From the NCBI RefSeq assembly GCF_026241135.1, contig NZ_JAPFGA010000006.1, positions 2,369 through 66,368 of the forward strand: a stretch of 64,000 bases of DNA, written 5' to 3'. Position numbers and translations under genes: made by a program. This DNA comes from Galbibacter kalidii (lineage in GTDB: Bacteria; Bacteroidota; Bacteroidia; Flavobacteriales; Flavobacteriaceae). Positions 17,475 through 25,036 of this stretch are shown here, in pieces. Under the pieces are notes generated by a model. It saw only the letters and a list, made by a program, of their open reading frames with translations, searched no databases and was not told where the DNA came from. Position 1 is the first letter of the stretch. Each line of letters opens with the position of its first letter.

Positions 17475-17707
17475 TTTTCAATTTCAGCTATTAAATCATT
17501 AACCTCGGTTAATCTTCCATTTTTAGAATCTTCTATAGATTTATCAATTCGCTTATTCAATTTTTCAGCTGACATTGGTTCTATTTTTCTGTTTCTTGAA
17601 TAATTTTTTTCTTTTCGTAGTATTTTTTCAAGTTTAGAAATAGTTTCTTCACTCTGAAGTTTTAAAAACTCTTGGATAAACTCTATTTTTCTAGCTTCAA
17701 TATTCAT
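17465..17707 (-). CDS. Antitoxin of the RelE/ParE-type module
   Basis: The likely start is the methionine of MNIEARKIEFIQEFLKLQSE (17,707); a longer start at 17,725 would add six residues. The protein is about 80 residues, highly charged and helical (EETISKLEKILRKEKN, then MSAEKLNKRIDKSIEDSKNG). It ends in an acidic tail (VNDLIAEIEKWD) that would wrap the toxin. This is the typical form of small Bacteroidetes antitoxins paired with ParE-like toxins. It precedes and overlaps the toxin gene, so the pair is probably self-regulated. Confidence 0.8.
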   Translation of the reverse strand: MNIEARKIEFIQEFLKLQSEETISKLEKILRKEKNYSRNRKIEPMSAEKLNKRIDKSIEDSKNGRLTEVNDLIAEIEKWD

Positions 17708-17776
17708 AATTCTTCTTTTAATCAAATATACGAATTAATCTGTTTATGGCTTTGTTTAGAAGATTTTTTAGCTTGC

Positions 17777-18574
17777 TTAAGCCCTGTTAGCATTAGTTGT
17801 TTTTCTATTTGTAATTTCATTATAAACACCGTCCCAAAGGTCAATGCGCTTTTGTAAAGATTCAATAGTTGCTTGTTCCGCTTCATTCCATAATTGCTTG
17901 TCTGGACCGCAAAGGTTTGATGTCATTTGTAGTGCAAGATGACTATGATGGTCACCGTCAACTTCAATGTGTCTTTCCAAATAATATTTAAAAATTGAAA
18001 TACTGTCAGGAAAGGTTTTATGGATGTCGTTGACTATTGAAATAAACATTCCCGGAATCAGGTCTTCTCGTCCAAAGGTGAAAATTGCTGCCTGTATATA
18101 ATCTTTATTGCTTGTAATATTTTTAAATGTAAAGTCAACAAAGTCACTTGCTTCTTTAGGTGTCCCCGAAGCTATGAATGCTGAATTAAAGTCACCTGTC
18201 TTTTTTAATGCTGTTATAAACTTTTCTATTTGAGAAGTGTCTGCCCCGCATTGGTGCATAGCGTCAAGATAAATTTCAAAATGACTTTTCCTGTTTCCGA
18301 AACTGTCAATGTCAGATTCTTCGCCAACAACTATTTCATTGATAAGGTGTCTCGTGTCTGCTGAACCTTTAGGGAACCAAGGAACGGAAGTGCAGGTCAG
18401 GTTGTTTTGCAGTACTTTTAATAAAGACATAAAGTCCCAAACTGCATAAACGTGATACTGCATAAAAACTTTCAGGTCGTCTATGTCACTGATTGCTGAA
18501 TAGACTTTATGATTAATAATTTGCTGTCTTAAAGGTTCGGTCACCTTTTTAATTCTGTCAATGTGCTCGTTCAT
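17777..18574 (-). CDS. DUF3050 family protein (haem-oxygenase-like fold)
   Basis: A 265-residue protein matching the DUF3050 family. It shows LRQQIINHKVYSAISDIDDL, FMQYHVYAVWDFMSLLKVLQ, VPWFPKGSADTRHLINEIVV, and a histidine/acid cluster YYLERHIEVDGDHHSHLA. The helical fold with HVYAVWDFM and the late E-H-H cluster is like haem-oxygenase/TENA-like helical bundles, where these residues may bind metal. The biochemical role is unknown. It sits downstream of a copy of the conserved cassette-like upstream motif at 18,603-18,630, so it may be a mobile single gene. Confidence 0.85.
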   Translation of the reverse strand: MNEHIDRIKKVTEPLRQQIINHKVYSAISDIDDLKVFMQYHVYAVWDFMSLLKVLQNNLTCTSVPWFPKGSADTRHLINEIVVGEESDIDSFGNRKSHFEIYLDAMHQCGADTSQIEKFITALKKTGDFNSAFIASGTPKEASDFVDFTFKNITSNKDYIQAAIFTFGREDLIPGMFISIVNDIHKTFPDSISIFKYYLERHIEVDGDHHSHLALQMTSNLCGPDKQLWNEAEQATIESLQKRIDLWDGVYNEITNRKTTNANRA

Positions 18575-18602
18575 ATTCTATGAAGTCTTTTTACAATTAA
18601 TG

Positions 18603-18630
18603 CCAACTCGTTATATCAGCGCTAAAATAG
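18603..18630 (-). repeat. Conserved upstream motif of cassette-like genes, copy 2
   Basis: On the minus strand this reads TTTTAGCGCTGATATAACGA followed by GTTGGCA, about 30 bp before the DUF3050 start. It corresponds to copy 1 at 17,057-17,087 and to the plus-strand copy at 28,300-28,330. Confidence 0.5.
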
Positions 18631-18684
18631 TAATTTACCCCTTAAAAATCCCGAGAGGATAACACTTTTATATTATTATCCTTT

Positions 18685-18927
18685 TCACTCCCCAATTTCA
18701 GGTAACTCAAAATCAAATAATTCTTTGGGATGAACCCCTAAACCTTTTGCTAACTCATAGATTGTAGGCAATTGGATTCTTATCTGTCCTTTCTCGATTT
18801 TGCTAATATCACTATAGTCAACGTCGCACAGTTGTGCTAATTTTCTATAACTCAGTTTTTTGTTGATGGGAAGGATAAAAAGGTTCGGTTTAAACTCCAA
18901 GCTATCTATAAAGAAAGGCCAAGGCAA
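18685..18927 (-). pseudogene. XRE-type helix-turn-helix regulator, 5'-truncated
   Basis: The C-terminal 55 residues form a clear XRE HTH: KKLSYRKLAQLCDVDYSDIS, KIEKGQIRIQLPTIYELAKG and LGVHPKELFDFELP. The usual first helix and its conserved arginine-rich start are missing. The N-terminus predicted from 18,927 (MPWPFFIDSLEFKPNLF) does not resemble the family, so a junction near 18,875 has replaced the true start. On the plus strand, 18,910-19,020 reads an open frame with RYALTDLAKNYGVIHREAVS and a stop, an unrecognised gene end pointing the other way. Confidence 0.6.
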
Positions 18928-19042
18928 AAAGTACGATATGCCCTAACTGATTTAGCTAAGAATTACGGAGTAATTCACAGGGAAGCTGTGTCTATGTTCA
19001 GTAGTATTAACAAAGGCTGAATCATTATCTCAAAAAGTAATT

Positions 19043-19510
19043 TTAATCTCGCTGTAATACCTCTTTAAACTGATAAAAAAACCGTTCCATCAGCCGTAAA
19101 TCTTCTGTAACAATCTCGGCCGTGCCGGACATTTCCTGTTTAAACGGTATTTCTTTGTTATAGGAAGTAACGAGTTTTTTAGGAAGTTGCACGTCTACGT
19201 AGTAAAAACCGTCCTTATCAGGAATGGCCGACATGCTTTTGACCTCGCCTGTCAGTACCCCAAATTCCGTGTCGAGATAGGTTTCCAGTTTTATGTGGAC
19301 CGTTTGCCCGAGTTTTGTGCCGGTGTTTTCAGTTTGGCTATAAAAGAAGAGTTTTCATTTGGAATAACGGTAAACACCAAATCGCCTTGGTTTACCGTTT
19401 GGTTTTTGCTCCAAAAGTTCAAAAATGTAACCCGCCCGTTTATTTGCGACTGTAGCACGTAACGGTTTTCCCAATCCCCGATGGCGCTTTTAAGTTGGTT
19501 AAATAATACC
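19043..19510 (-). pseudogene. HlyD-family (membrane fusion/secretion) protein fragment, frameshifted
   Basis: On the minus strand, from about 19,505 inward, a frame reads RVLFNQLKSAIGDWENRYVL, then SQINGRVTFLNFWSKNQTVN and FTVIPNENSSFIAKLKTP. A frameshift near 19,320 moves to TGTKLGQTVHIKLETYLDTE, GVLTGEVKSMSAIPDKDGFY and the end QFKEVLQRD. Together they form the lipoyl-like and beta-barrel part of an HlyD/bacteriocin-secretion adaptor, missing the N-terminal membrane anchor and coiled-coil. It abuts the traK gene, marking a recombination junction at about 19,510. Confidence 0.72.
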
Positions 19511-19528
19511 CTAAAATTATAATGAAAA

Positions 19529-20149
19529 ATGAAAATACCTTATAAAAATATTTACAATGTCTTACGGACAAACCGCTTTATCGTGCTGTCCGTGGTTATC
19601 GGGTCGGTATTGACCTGTATGGTTTCGGTGCTGATGGTCATCAAACTGCACAGGGAAACAGTGAACAGTGCCTTTGTGGTCAACGGGGACGGAAGTGTCA
19701 TCCCCCTGAAGATGGTGTCCCAACGGGAGAACCTCGAAGTGGAGGCCAAGGCACACTTGGAACTGTTCCACCGCTATTTATATAACATCAACGCCAACAA
19801 TTACAAGAAGAACCTGGAAAAAGCCCTATGGCTCGGGGACAATTCCGTGGCCGACCTGTACAAGCAGAAACAGGCTGAAGGGGTGTACAACCGCTTGTTG
19901 CAGTATTCGCTGGTACAGGAGGCGGTAAGTATAGAACCCCAAGTGGATGTGAGACAAGAACCTTATCGGTTTAAGGTAGTAACCATCTTTGAGATCAACA
20001 GAGGTTCGGTGACCGATACCTATGAGCTGATCACCACTGGAAGCCTCATCCATGTGGACAGGAACTTTCCGCACAACACCCACGGGCTGTTGGTGACGGA
20101 TTTTTTTGAAAACACTTTACGTAAAATCAAGAATTATGAAAGCCCATAA
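19529..20149 (+). CDS. traK: Conjugative transposon protein TraK
   Basis: A 206-residue protein with one N-terminal membrane segment (about 17-38). The sequence fits Bacteroidetes TraK: KIPYKNIYNVLRTNRFIVLS, LEVEAKAHLELFHRYLYNIN and DTYELITTGSLIHVDRNFPH. TraK is a VirB8-like component of the mating-pair apparatus of conjugative transposons. Its stop overlaps the traM start (TAATG at 20,147-20,151). The usual upstream traA-traJ genes are missing and an HlyD fragment lies immediately before it, so this is the remainder of a truncated element. Confidence 0.9.
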   Translation: MKIPYKNIYNVLRTNRFIVLSVVIGSVLTCMVSVLMVIKLHRETVNSAFVVNGDGSVIPLKMVSQRENLEVEAKAHLELFHRYLYNINANNYKKNLEKALWLGDNSVADLYKQKQAEGVYNRLLQYSLVQEAVSIEPQVDVRQEPYRFKVVTIFEINRGSVTDTYELITTGSLIHVDRNFPHNTHGLLVTDFFENTLRKIKNYESP

Positions 20150-21147
20150 TGGGCATTAAGAAAAGAACAATGATGAAAGTTGAAAAAAATAAAATCGTAT
20201 TTGCCTTGGTCATCGTTTGTATAGTCCTGTTTATCGGGGCGTATGCGGTCGTGTTCTTGGGCGGGGATGAAGAACCTACTATTGAGGACGGCCAAGTGCC
20301 CGTTCCAAAACTGGAAGAAGGCGGTCAAAAAGAATACGACTCCAAAATGGAAGCCTTGGAAGATTTAAAAGAAGAACGACAGGTGAATGCCCCAAGTATT
20401 TATGACGAACACCTGTTGGATTCTATGGGGTACTATCGCCCAAAGCTCGATAGCATCCATAAAAGACGGATGATCGATAGCGTATATGCCCTCGGGGAAC
20501 AACGCTATCAAAGGCTAACGGCTTTAAAACATCTAGAGGCTAATGATTTTCAGGAGCCTGATCGAATACCAAGGGTTGATCCCGTTCAAACACCAAACAG
20601 GGTAAAAAAGGACACTACTGCAATAACTGAAAAAGAAAAAGAGGTCGCCGCCAAGGAACTTGGCTTGGAACACCAACTGTTCTTTGCTTCCGACCCCAAG
20701 GAGAACCCCATAACAAACAGCCACAATACCGATGCCCGGATTTTTGTCCGTGTGGATGGCACCCAGACCGTTAAAAAGGATTTCCGATTGCGATTGCGTT
20801 TGTTAAAAGGGGCTACTATTTATGGTCATTATTTTCCTAAAAATACCCCTATATATGGTTTTGTGAGTTTTAAGCCCAATCGTACCATGATTACGATTGG
20901 ACATATTGCCCAAGAACCTGTAAAATTAAGGGCGTATGATTTGGAAGACGACAGTGAGGGCATCTATATCGAGAACAGTTTTCATGCGGATGCCCGGCAA
21001 CAGCTCGTCGGGGATGTGGTAGACGACATTAATGTGGCCGGCGTACCGCAGGTCAGTGGCATCAAACAGCTTTTTAGAAGGAACAACCGCAATGTCAAAG
21101 TGACGGTGATGGACGGTTATCAATTAATCTTAAAACCAAAACAATGA
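20149..21147 (+). CDS. traM: Conjugative transposon protein TraM
   Basis: A 332-residue VirB10-like TraM. It has a short cytoplasmic start, one membrane helix (about 17-38, VFALVIVCIVLFIGAYAVVF), a charged periplasmic linker (about 40-170) and a C-terminal domain with GATIYGHYFPKNTPIYGFVS, HIAQEPVKLRAYDLEDDSEG and a conserved end. An alternative start is Met8 or Met9 (about 20,170). The linker is shorter than in many TraM proteins, consistent with natural variation. It overlaps traK by 1 bp and traN by 4 bp, so the three are co-translated. Confidence 0.9.
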   Translation: MGIKKRTMMKVEKNKIVFALVIVCIVLFIGAYAVVFLGGDEEPTIEDGQVPVPKLEEGGQKEYDSKMEALEDLKEERQVNAPSIYDEHLLDSMGYYRPKLDSIHKRRMIDSVYALGEQRYQRLTALKHLEANDFQEPDRIPRVDPVQTPNRVKKDTTAITEKEKEVAAKELGLEHQLFFASDPKENPITNSHNTDARIFVRVDGTQTVKKDFRLRLRLLKGATIYGHYFPKNTPIYGFVSFKPNRTMITIGHIAQEPVKLRAYDLEDDSEGIYIENSFHADARQQLVGDVVDDINVAGVPQVSGIKQLFRRNNRNVKVTVMDGYQLILKPKQ

Positions 21148-21938
21148 GAACTACAATCATACTTTTAACAATACTTTTTTCGGGCTCGCTACGCGCCCAA
21201 CAAGCATTGGACACCCTATATGCCAACGAGAAAAAGAACGTGGCCTTGTTTTTCCCGAAACCAATCCGGAAAGGTATTACGGGAACATCCAATTTTGTGT
21301 TTACCTATAACCGGGAAAGAGAACAATATTTTGGACTGTTACAAGCACAGCCCGGGGAGGAAAGCAACCTTTTGGTGGTAACGGATGACGGAAGTGTCTA
21401 TTCCTATATCCTGAAATACGCCAAAACCCTCCCCAAACTGAATTACTTTATTACAAAAACAGCAAGTATCGGAAAGGAGATGCCAATAAAGGTCATCCCC
21501 AAGCCTTCTCAAAGAACATTGGACAGTGTGGCCAGACGTCTGGAATACTTTAAACGTTTTGGAGATTATTTGATAAAGTCAAAACTGAGACGGTTAAAGA
21601 CCAAACGAAAAAAGGGCATCAAACTTCAACTGCAAAAGATGGCCTACAACGGTTCCGAAACCTACCTCGTAATGGAAATTAGCAATACCTCCGGTATTGA
21701 CTTTGAGATCGATTTTTTGAATGTTTACAGGATTAGTGGGGACAAAAAACGAAAAGCATCACATCAAAAGCTTTTAGTGAAACCGATCTATACCCATAAA
21801 ATGCCCACAAAAGTATGGGACAGTCAGTCCTTTCGGTTTGTGTATATGCTGCCCAAATTTGTGTTGGGGGGTAAGGAAAAACTTCAGTTGGAACTGGGGG
21901 AACTGAATGGTAATAGAAAGATTTGTCTGAAGTATTAA
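21144..21938 (+). CDS. traN: Conjugative transposon protein TraN
   Basis: A 264-residue exported protein: signal peptide to about residue 19 (SGSLRAQQ), then DTLYANEKKNVALFFPKPIR, the typical start of TraN (DUF4138). Later regions include FGLLQAQPGEESNLLVVTDD and YLVMEISNTSGIDFEIDF. TraN is a VirB9-like outer component of the conjugation machine. It ends the surviving tra block; traO, traP, traQ and the rest are absent. The next gene is an unrelated GNAT pseudogene, so this element cannot transfer on its own. Confidence 0.9.
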   Translation: MRTTIILLTILFSGSLRAQQALDTLYANEKKNVALFFPKPIRKGITGTSNFVFTYNREREQYFGLLQAQPGEESNLLVVTDDGSVYSYILKYAKTLPKLNYFITKTASIGKEMPIKVIPKPSQRTLDSVARRLEYFKRFGDYLIKSKLRRLKTKRKKGIKLQLQKMAYNGSETYLVMEISNTSGIDFEIDFLNVYRISGDKKRKASHQKLLVKPIYTHKMPTKVWDSQSFRFVYMLPKFVLGGKEKLQLELGELNGNRKICLKY

Positions 21939-22020
21939 TCCTCTTTTATTACATTTATCTTAATATTCTGTACAGATATAATAATATCTACAGCAAATGA
22001 TTGTACTTAATGTTTGAACT

Positions 22021-22731
22021 ATGCTGAAATTGAATCTACAACCAAACAAAAAATATCTTGGTTATATAGAAGAATGGCTGATTGATGAAAAAAATAAAAC
22101 CAACCAAGGGTTTTATTGTAATTGGAATATAATTTTGCAGGCATTTACAGAAAAAAGATTGAGTACAATAACTGAAAATGATAACGCAATCGGATTTGTG
22201 GTTTACCGTGTTTATAACTTGATAGCTGTGATTGACATTGTAGAAATAAAACTGTCTGAACGGAAAAAAGGTGTTGCATAAAAGCTGATTGACGGGACTT
22301 TGGAGTTTTTCAAATCAAAAAGGGTGTTAGTGACACAATTATTTTGTTCTCCTGAAAACTCTGAGCCCTTTTGGCGAAGGATTGGTTTTTTAAATTTTCC
22401 CGGGATTCCGTATCAATCAACGATAAACATGTATAAAACACTTGTTGACACGCTGAATGCTTCTAAGGAAGAAAGCACTAAATCAGTCATCAAATTATGG
22501 AATTGTGAACCTTATCAAGCAAGGGGGGTTGAACCAAAATGGATATGGAATTTAAGTTTTTTAGAGGACGGTGAAACATTGACCAAACCAATAATATTTC
22601 CAGTTTATAGAGATTGGCAAATTGAATTAACCCTACCTGATAGAAATAATATATTAGACAAAATTAAATATAGTGGAGTTGATTCGGCCGCCTATGGTAG
22701 TTTTATGATAATTCGAAAAATAAATGTGTAA
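22021..22731 (+). pseudogene. GNAT-type N-acetyltransferase with one nonsense codon
   Basis: Two parts lie in the same frame, split only by TAA 22,279-22,281. Before it are AIGFVVYRVYNLIAVIDIVE and KLSERKKGVA. After it come KLIDGTLEFFKSKRVLVTQL and CSPENSEPFWRRIGFLNFPG, the expected continuation of the acetyl-CoA-binding RxxGVAxxL motif and the C-terminal GNAT strand. A single change such as AAA to TAA would account for the stop. Without it the protein would be 236 residues, including an extra C-terminal domain (about 150-236). There is no sign of a reassigned stop codon elsewhere, so this is a recent pseudogene. Confidence 0.75.
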
Positions 22732-22806
22732 AAAAACAAAAATTGATGAACAAAAAGGGAGTAGGGATATTATTAGAGGAAGAATATAGGAATTGATTAA
22801 TAAACG

Positions 22807-22887
22807 GGATTACTTAAGCAACTTCTTGCAAGAAGAAGGTACCTGCTTTATAAATCCTCTGATAAATGGACTGCAAATCAAAAAGAG
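22807..22887 (+). pseudogene. Fragment of an ISL3-like transposase
   Basis: Twenty-odd codons read GLLKQLLARRRYLLYKSSDK followed by WTANQKERGQI. This resembles a conserved internal region of the ISL3-type transposases common in Bacteroidetes. The frame then diverges. Only this relic remains, between the GNAT pseudogene and the tRNA-Leu, consistent with an island edge. Confidence 0.45.
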
Positions 22888-22930
22888 CGAGGGCAAATAC
22901 AAAATGTTGTACCTATGTTGTACCTGAACA

Positions 22931-22962
22931 AAAAAAGCTTCTCTTTTTAGAGAAGCTTTTAA
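22931..22962. terminator. Bidirectional terminator between island and tRNA-Leu
   Basis: A perfect 12-bp stem AAAAGCTTCTCT - TTTT - AGAGAAGCTTTT spans 22,933-22,960. A/T runs at both sides let it end transcription in either direction. It lies 24 bp from the tRNA 3' end and probably ends the tRNA transcript on the minus strand. Confidence 0.8.
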
Positions 22963-22985
22963 CATTTAATTAAGAAAAATTACAG

Positions 22986-23067
22986 TGCGGCTGAAGGGAG
23001 TCGAACCCCCACGCCTCTCGGCACTTGATCCTAAGTCAAGCATGTCTACCAATTCCATCACAGCCGC
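22986..23067 (-). tRNA. tRNA-Leu (anticodon UAG)
   Basis: On the minus strand the sequence folds as an 82-nt class II tRNA. The acceptor arms GCGGCTG and CAGCCGC pair with discriminator A. The anticodon stem CTTGA/TCAAG surrounds loop CTTAGGA, giving anticodon UAG (reads CUA). The variable arm is short (TGCCGAGAGGCG) and the T arm GGGGGTTCGACTCCC is standard. CCA is not encoded. The 3' end faces the accessory region at 19-22.9 kb, the usual site used by island integrases. Confidence 0.93.
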
Positions 23068-23260
23068 ATTTTTAACAATATTTTAAGAACTTAAATTAGG
23101 TTTATTCCTAAGTCAAGCATGTCTACCAATTCCATCACAGCCGCATTTTTAACAATATTTTAAGAACTTAAATTAGGTTTATTCCTAAGTCTGACGTGTC
23201 TACCAATTCCACCACACCCGCATTATTTTATTTAAAGAACTATCAATACTTACTTAGACC
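23030..23260 (-). repeat. 77-bp tandem repeat carrying tRNA-Leu 5' halves
   Basis: The unit starts at 23,030 (inside the real tRNA), 23,107 and 23,184, exactly 77 bp apart. Each unit holds the tRNA-Leu 5' half, from the anticodon loop to the 5' end, plus about 39 bp of AT-rich flank. The 5' halves are at 23,044-23,067 (intact gene), 23,121-23,144 (identical) and 23,198-23,221 (diverged to a GCGGGTG acceptor). No matching 3' halves exist, so the extra copies cannot fold as tRNAs. Confidence 0.85.
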
Positions 23261-23268
23261 TTTTTGAA

Positions 23269-23331
23269 ACGCTAGACTTTCTAGCGTGCCTGCCTGTCGG
23301 CAGACAGGTCTACCAATTCCACCACACCCGC
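23269..23331 (-). repeat. Further tRNA-Leu 5' half joined to a dispersed palindrome
   Basis: A fourth tRNA-Leu 5' half (23,308-23,331, minus strand GCGGGTGTGGTGGAATTGGT then AGAC) is fused to the palindrome CCTGCCTGTCGGCAGACAGG at 23,289-23,308. Before it lies CGCTAGACTTTCTAGCG, another small hairpin. The palindrome also occurs at 56,121-56,140 and, with one extra base, at 44,756-44,776. Confidence 0.75.
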
Positions 23332-23432
23332 GTTGAAATTGTGGGTGCAAATATAATTCAAATTTTCAATATTCAAACTTAATATGCTGAAAAAGTTCTT
23401 TTTTGTATTTTTGAATACACAATCTACACCGA

Positions 23433-24821
23433 ATGGAAAATATAAAGTCGTATATCGATACGCATAAAGACCGATTTATCACAGAACTTATAGAATTATT
23501 AAAACTACCATCTGTCAGTGCCGACCCGGCTTTTTCACAAGATGTCCTCAATACGGCCGAAGCTGTTAAAAACGCCTTGCTTGAAGCAGGATGTGAAGTG
23601 GCTGAGGTGTGTGAAACCCCGGGATATCCCATTGTTTATGGTGAAAAAACCATAGATACTTCCTTGCCGACAGTTTTGGTGTATGGACATTATGATGTAC
23701 AACCACCCGATCCGATAGAGTTGTGGGATTCCCCACCTTTTGAACCGGTAATCAAAGAAACAGATATACATCCCGAAGGAGCTATATTTGCCAGAGGAGC
23801 ATGTGATGACAAAGGACAAATGTATATGCATGTAAAGGCATTGGAAATGATGGTAAAAACCGAAAACCTGCCTTGCAATGTTAAGTTTATGATCGAAGGG
23901 GAAGAAGAAGTGGGTTCAGAAAGTTTGGAGTGGTTTGTAAAAAACAATCGTGAAAAACTCGCCAACGGTGTCATTTTGATCTCCGATACCGGAATGATAG
24001 CCAACGATGTACCTTCCATTACCACCGGATTAAGAGGATTGAGTTATGTTGAAGTTGAAGTAACCGCTGCCAACAGGGATTTGCACAGTGGATTATACGG
24101 CGGGGCAGTTGCCAATCCCATCAATGTGCTTACCAAAATGATTGCCGCACTGCACGATGAAAACAACCATATTACGATTCCCGGATTTTACGACAAAGTA
24201 GAAGAACTCGCTGTGGAAGAACGTAAAGAAATGGCCAAAGCACCATTTTCATTAGAAGATTATAAAGCAACCCTCGATATAAATGATGTTTACGGAGAGA
24301 AAGGCTATTCTACCAACGAACGAAATAGTATTCGTCCGACCTTGGATGTAAACGGTATTTGGGGCGGATATACAGGTGAAGGTGCTAAAACCGTGATCGC
24401 GAGTAAGGCCCACGCCAAAATATCCATGCGTCTGGTGCCCGATCAGGACTGGCGGGAAATCACAGATCTCTTTCAAGCGCATTTTGAAAGCTTGGCACCC
24501 AGCGGTGTCAAAGTATCGGTAAAACCGCACCATGGTGGATACCCGTATGTGACTCCCATCGATAGTGTGGGGTATAGGGCCGCCAGCAAAGCTTATGAAG
24601 CCACTTTTGGAAAAACACCTATTCCGCAACGTAGCGGAGGAAGTATTCCTATTGTTTCCCTGTTTGAAAAAGAATTGAAAAGCAAGACCATTCTAATGGG
24701 CTTCGGACTCAACAGTGATGCCATCCACTCGCCAAATGAACACTACGGACTGTGGAACTACCTCAAGGGGATAGAGACCATTCCGTATTTTTATAAATAT
24801 TTTACGGAGTTGAGCGAATGA
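23433..24821 (+). CDS. M20 family dipeptidase
   Basis: A 462-residue cytoplasmic metallopeptidase of the M20A dipeptidase group (CNDP-like). Metal-site motifs are visible: GHYDVQP (H86, D88), ARGACDDKGQ (D125), EGEEEVGSES around residue 160 with the catalytic and bridging glutamates, SDTG near 190 and the late histidine in NSDAIHSPNEHYG. The dimerisation or lid domain occupies the middle third. It should hydrolyse dipeptides from protein or peptide turnover using two zinc ions. The length is normal and the frame intact. It starts 100 bp after the tRNA-half repeats and ends before a long hairpin terminator. Confidence 0.93.
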   Translation: MENIKSYIDTHKDRFITELIELLKLPSVSADPAFSQDVLNTAEAVKNALLEAGCEVAEVCETPGYPIVYGEKTIDTSLPTVLVYGHYDVQPPDPIELWDSPPFEPVIKETDIHPEGAIFARGACDDKGQMYMHVKALEMMVKTENLPCNVKFMIEGEEEVGSESLEWFVKNNREKLANGVILISDTGMIANDVPSITTGLRGLSYVEVEVTAANRDLHSGLYGGAVANPINVLTKMIAALHDENNHITIPGFYDKVEELAVEERKEMAKAPFSLEDYKATLDINDVYGEKGYSTNERNSIRPTLDVNGIWGGYTGEGAKTVIASKAHAKISMRLVPDQDWREITDLFQAHFESLAPSGVKVSVKPHHGGYPYVTPIDSVGYRAASKAYEATFGKTPIPQRSGGSIPIVSLFEKELKSKTILMGFGLNSDAIHSPNEHYGLWNYLKGIETIPYFYKYFTELSE

Positions 24822-24875
24822 AGGTACGAAATTAGAAGTCGGAAGTTGCAAGCATATGCATACTAAAATGATAAA

Positions 24876-24958
24876 CCTCACAGGTTTTACCGAAGATACC
24901 CTTCGACTGCGCTCAGGGTGACATGTCGGGACAAGCAAAACCTGTGAGGTCTTTTTTT
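24876..24958 (+). terminator. Long-stem terminator enclosing a dispersed repeat
   Basis: CCTCACAGGTTTT (24,876-24,888) pairs perfectly with AAAACCTGTGAGG (24,937-24,949), followed by TCTTTTTTT. The loop contains CTTCGACTGCGCTCAGGGTG then AC, a dispersed repeat also seen near 44.7, 52.7 and 58.45 kb. It probably ends transcription of the dipeptidase gene. The repeat appears to have been inserted in the loop. Confidence 0.7.
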
Positions 24959-24974
24959 ACACAATTTTTCATCT

Positions 24975-25013
24975 CTACGTTTGTAGAATCAAAATTTATT
25001 TCTACATTTGTAG
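24975..25013 (+). promoter_or_regulatory. BlaI-type operators upstream of the regulator gene
   Basis: Two dyads, CTACGTTTGTAG (24,975-24,986) and CTACATTTGTAG (25,002-25,013), are spaced 27 bp apart. A further half site TGTAG occurs at about 25,030, just before the ATG at 25,037. CTACA-nn-TGTAG matches the known style of BlaI/MecI boxes, so the downstream regulator probably represses its own operon here. Confidence 0.75.
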
Positions 25014-25036
25014 AGAACGATACACGATTGTAGAGC

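Noticed and set aside
19043-21938. A complete conjugative transposon
   Set aside because: Only traK, traM and traN are present; no integrase, relaxase, coupling protein or TraG ATPase is visible.
22279-22281. Stop-codon reassignment (TAA read as sense)
   Set aside because: All intact genes in the window end at TAA, TAG or TGA in the normal way; a pseudogene is simpler.
23030-23260. CRISPR array
   Set aside because: The 77-bp units are direct tandem copies without variable spacers and contain tRNA-Leu halves; no cas genes.
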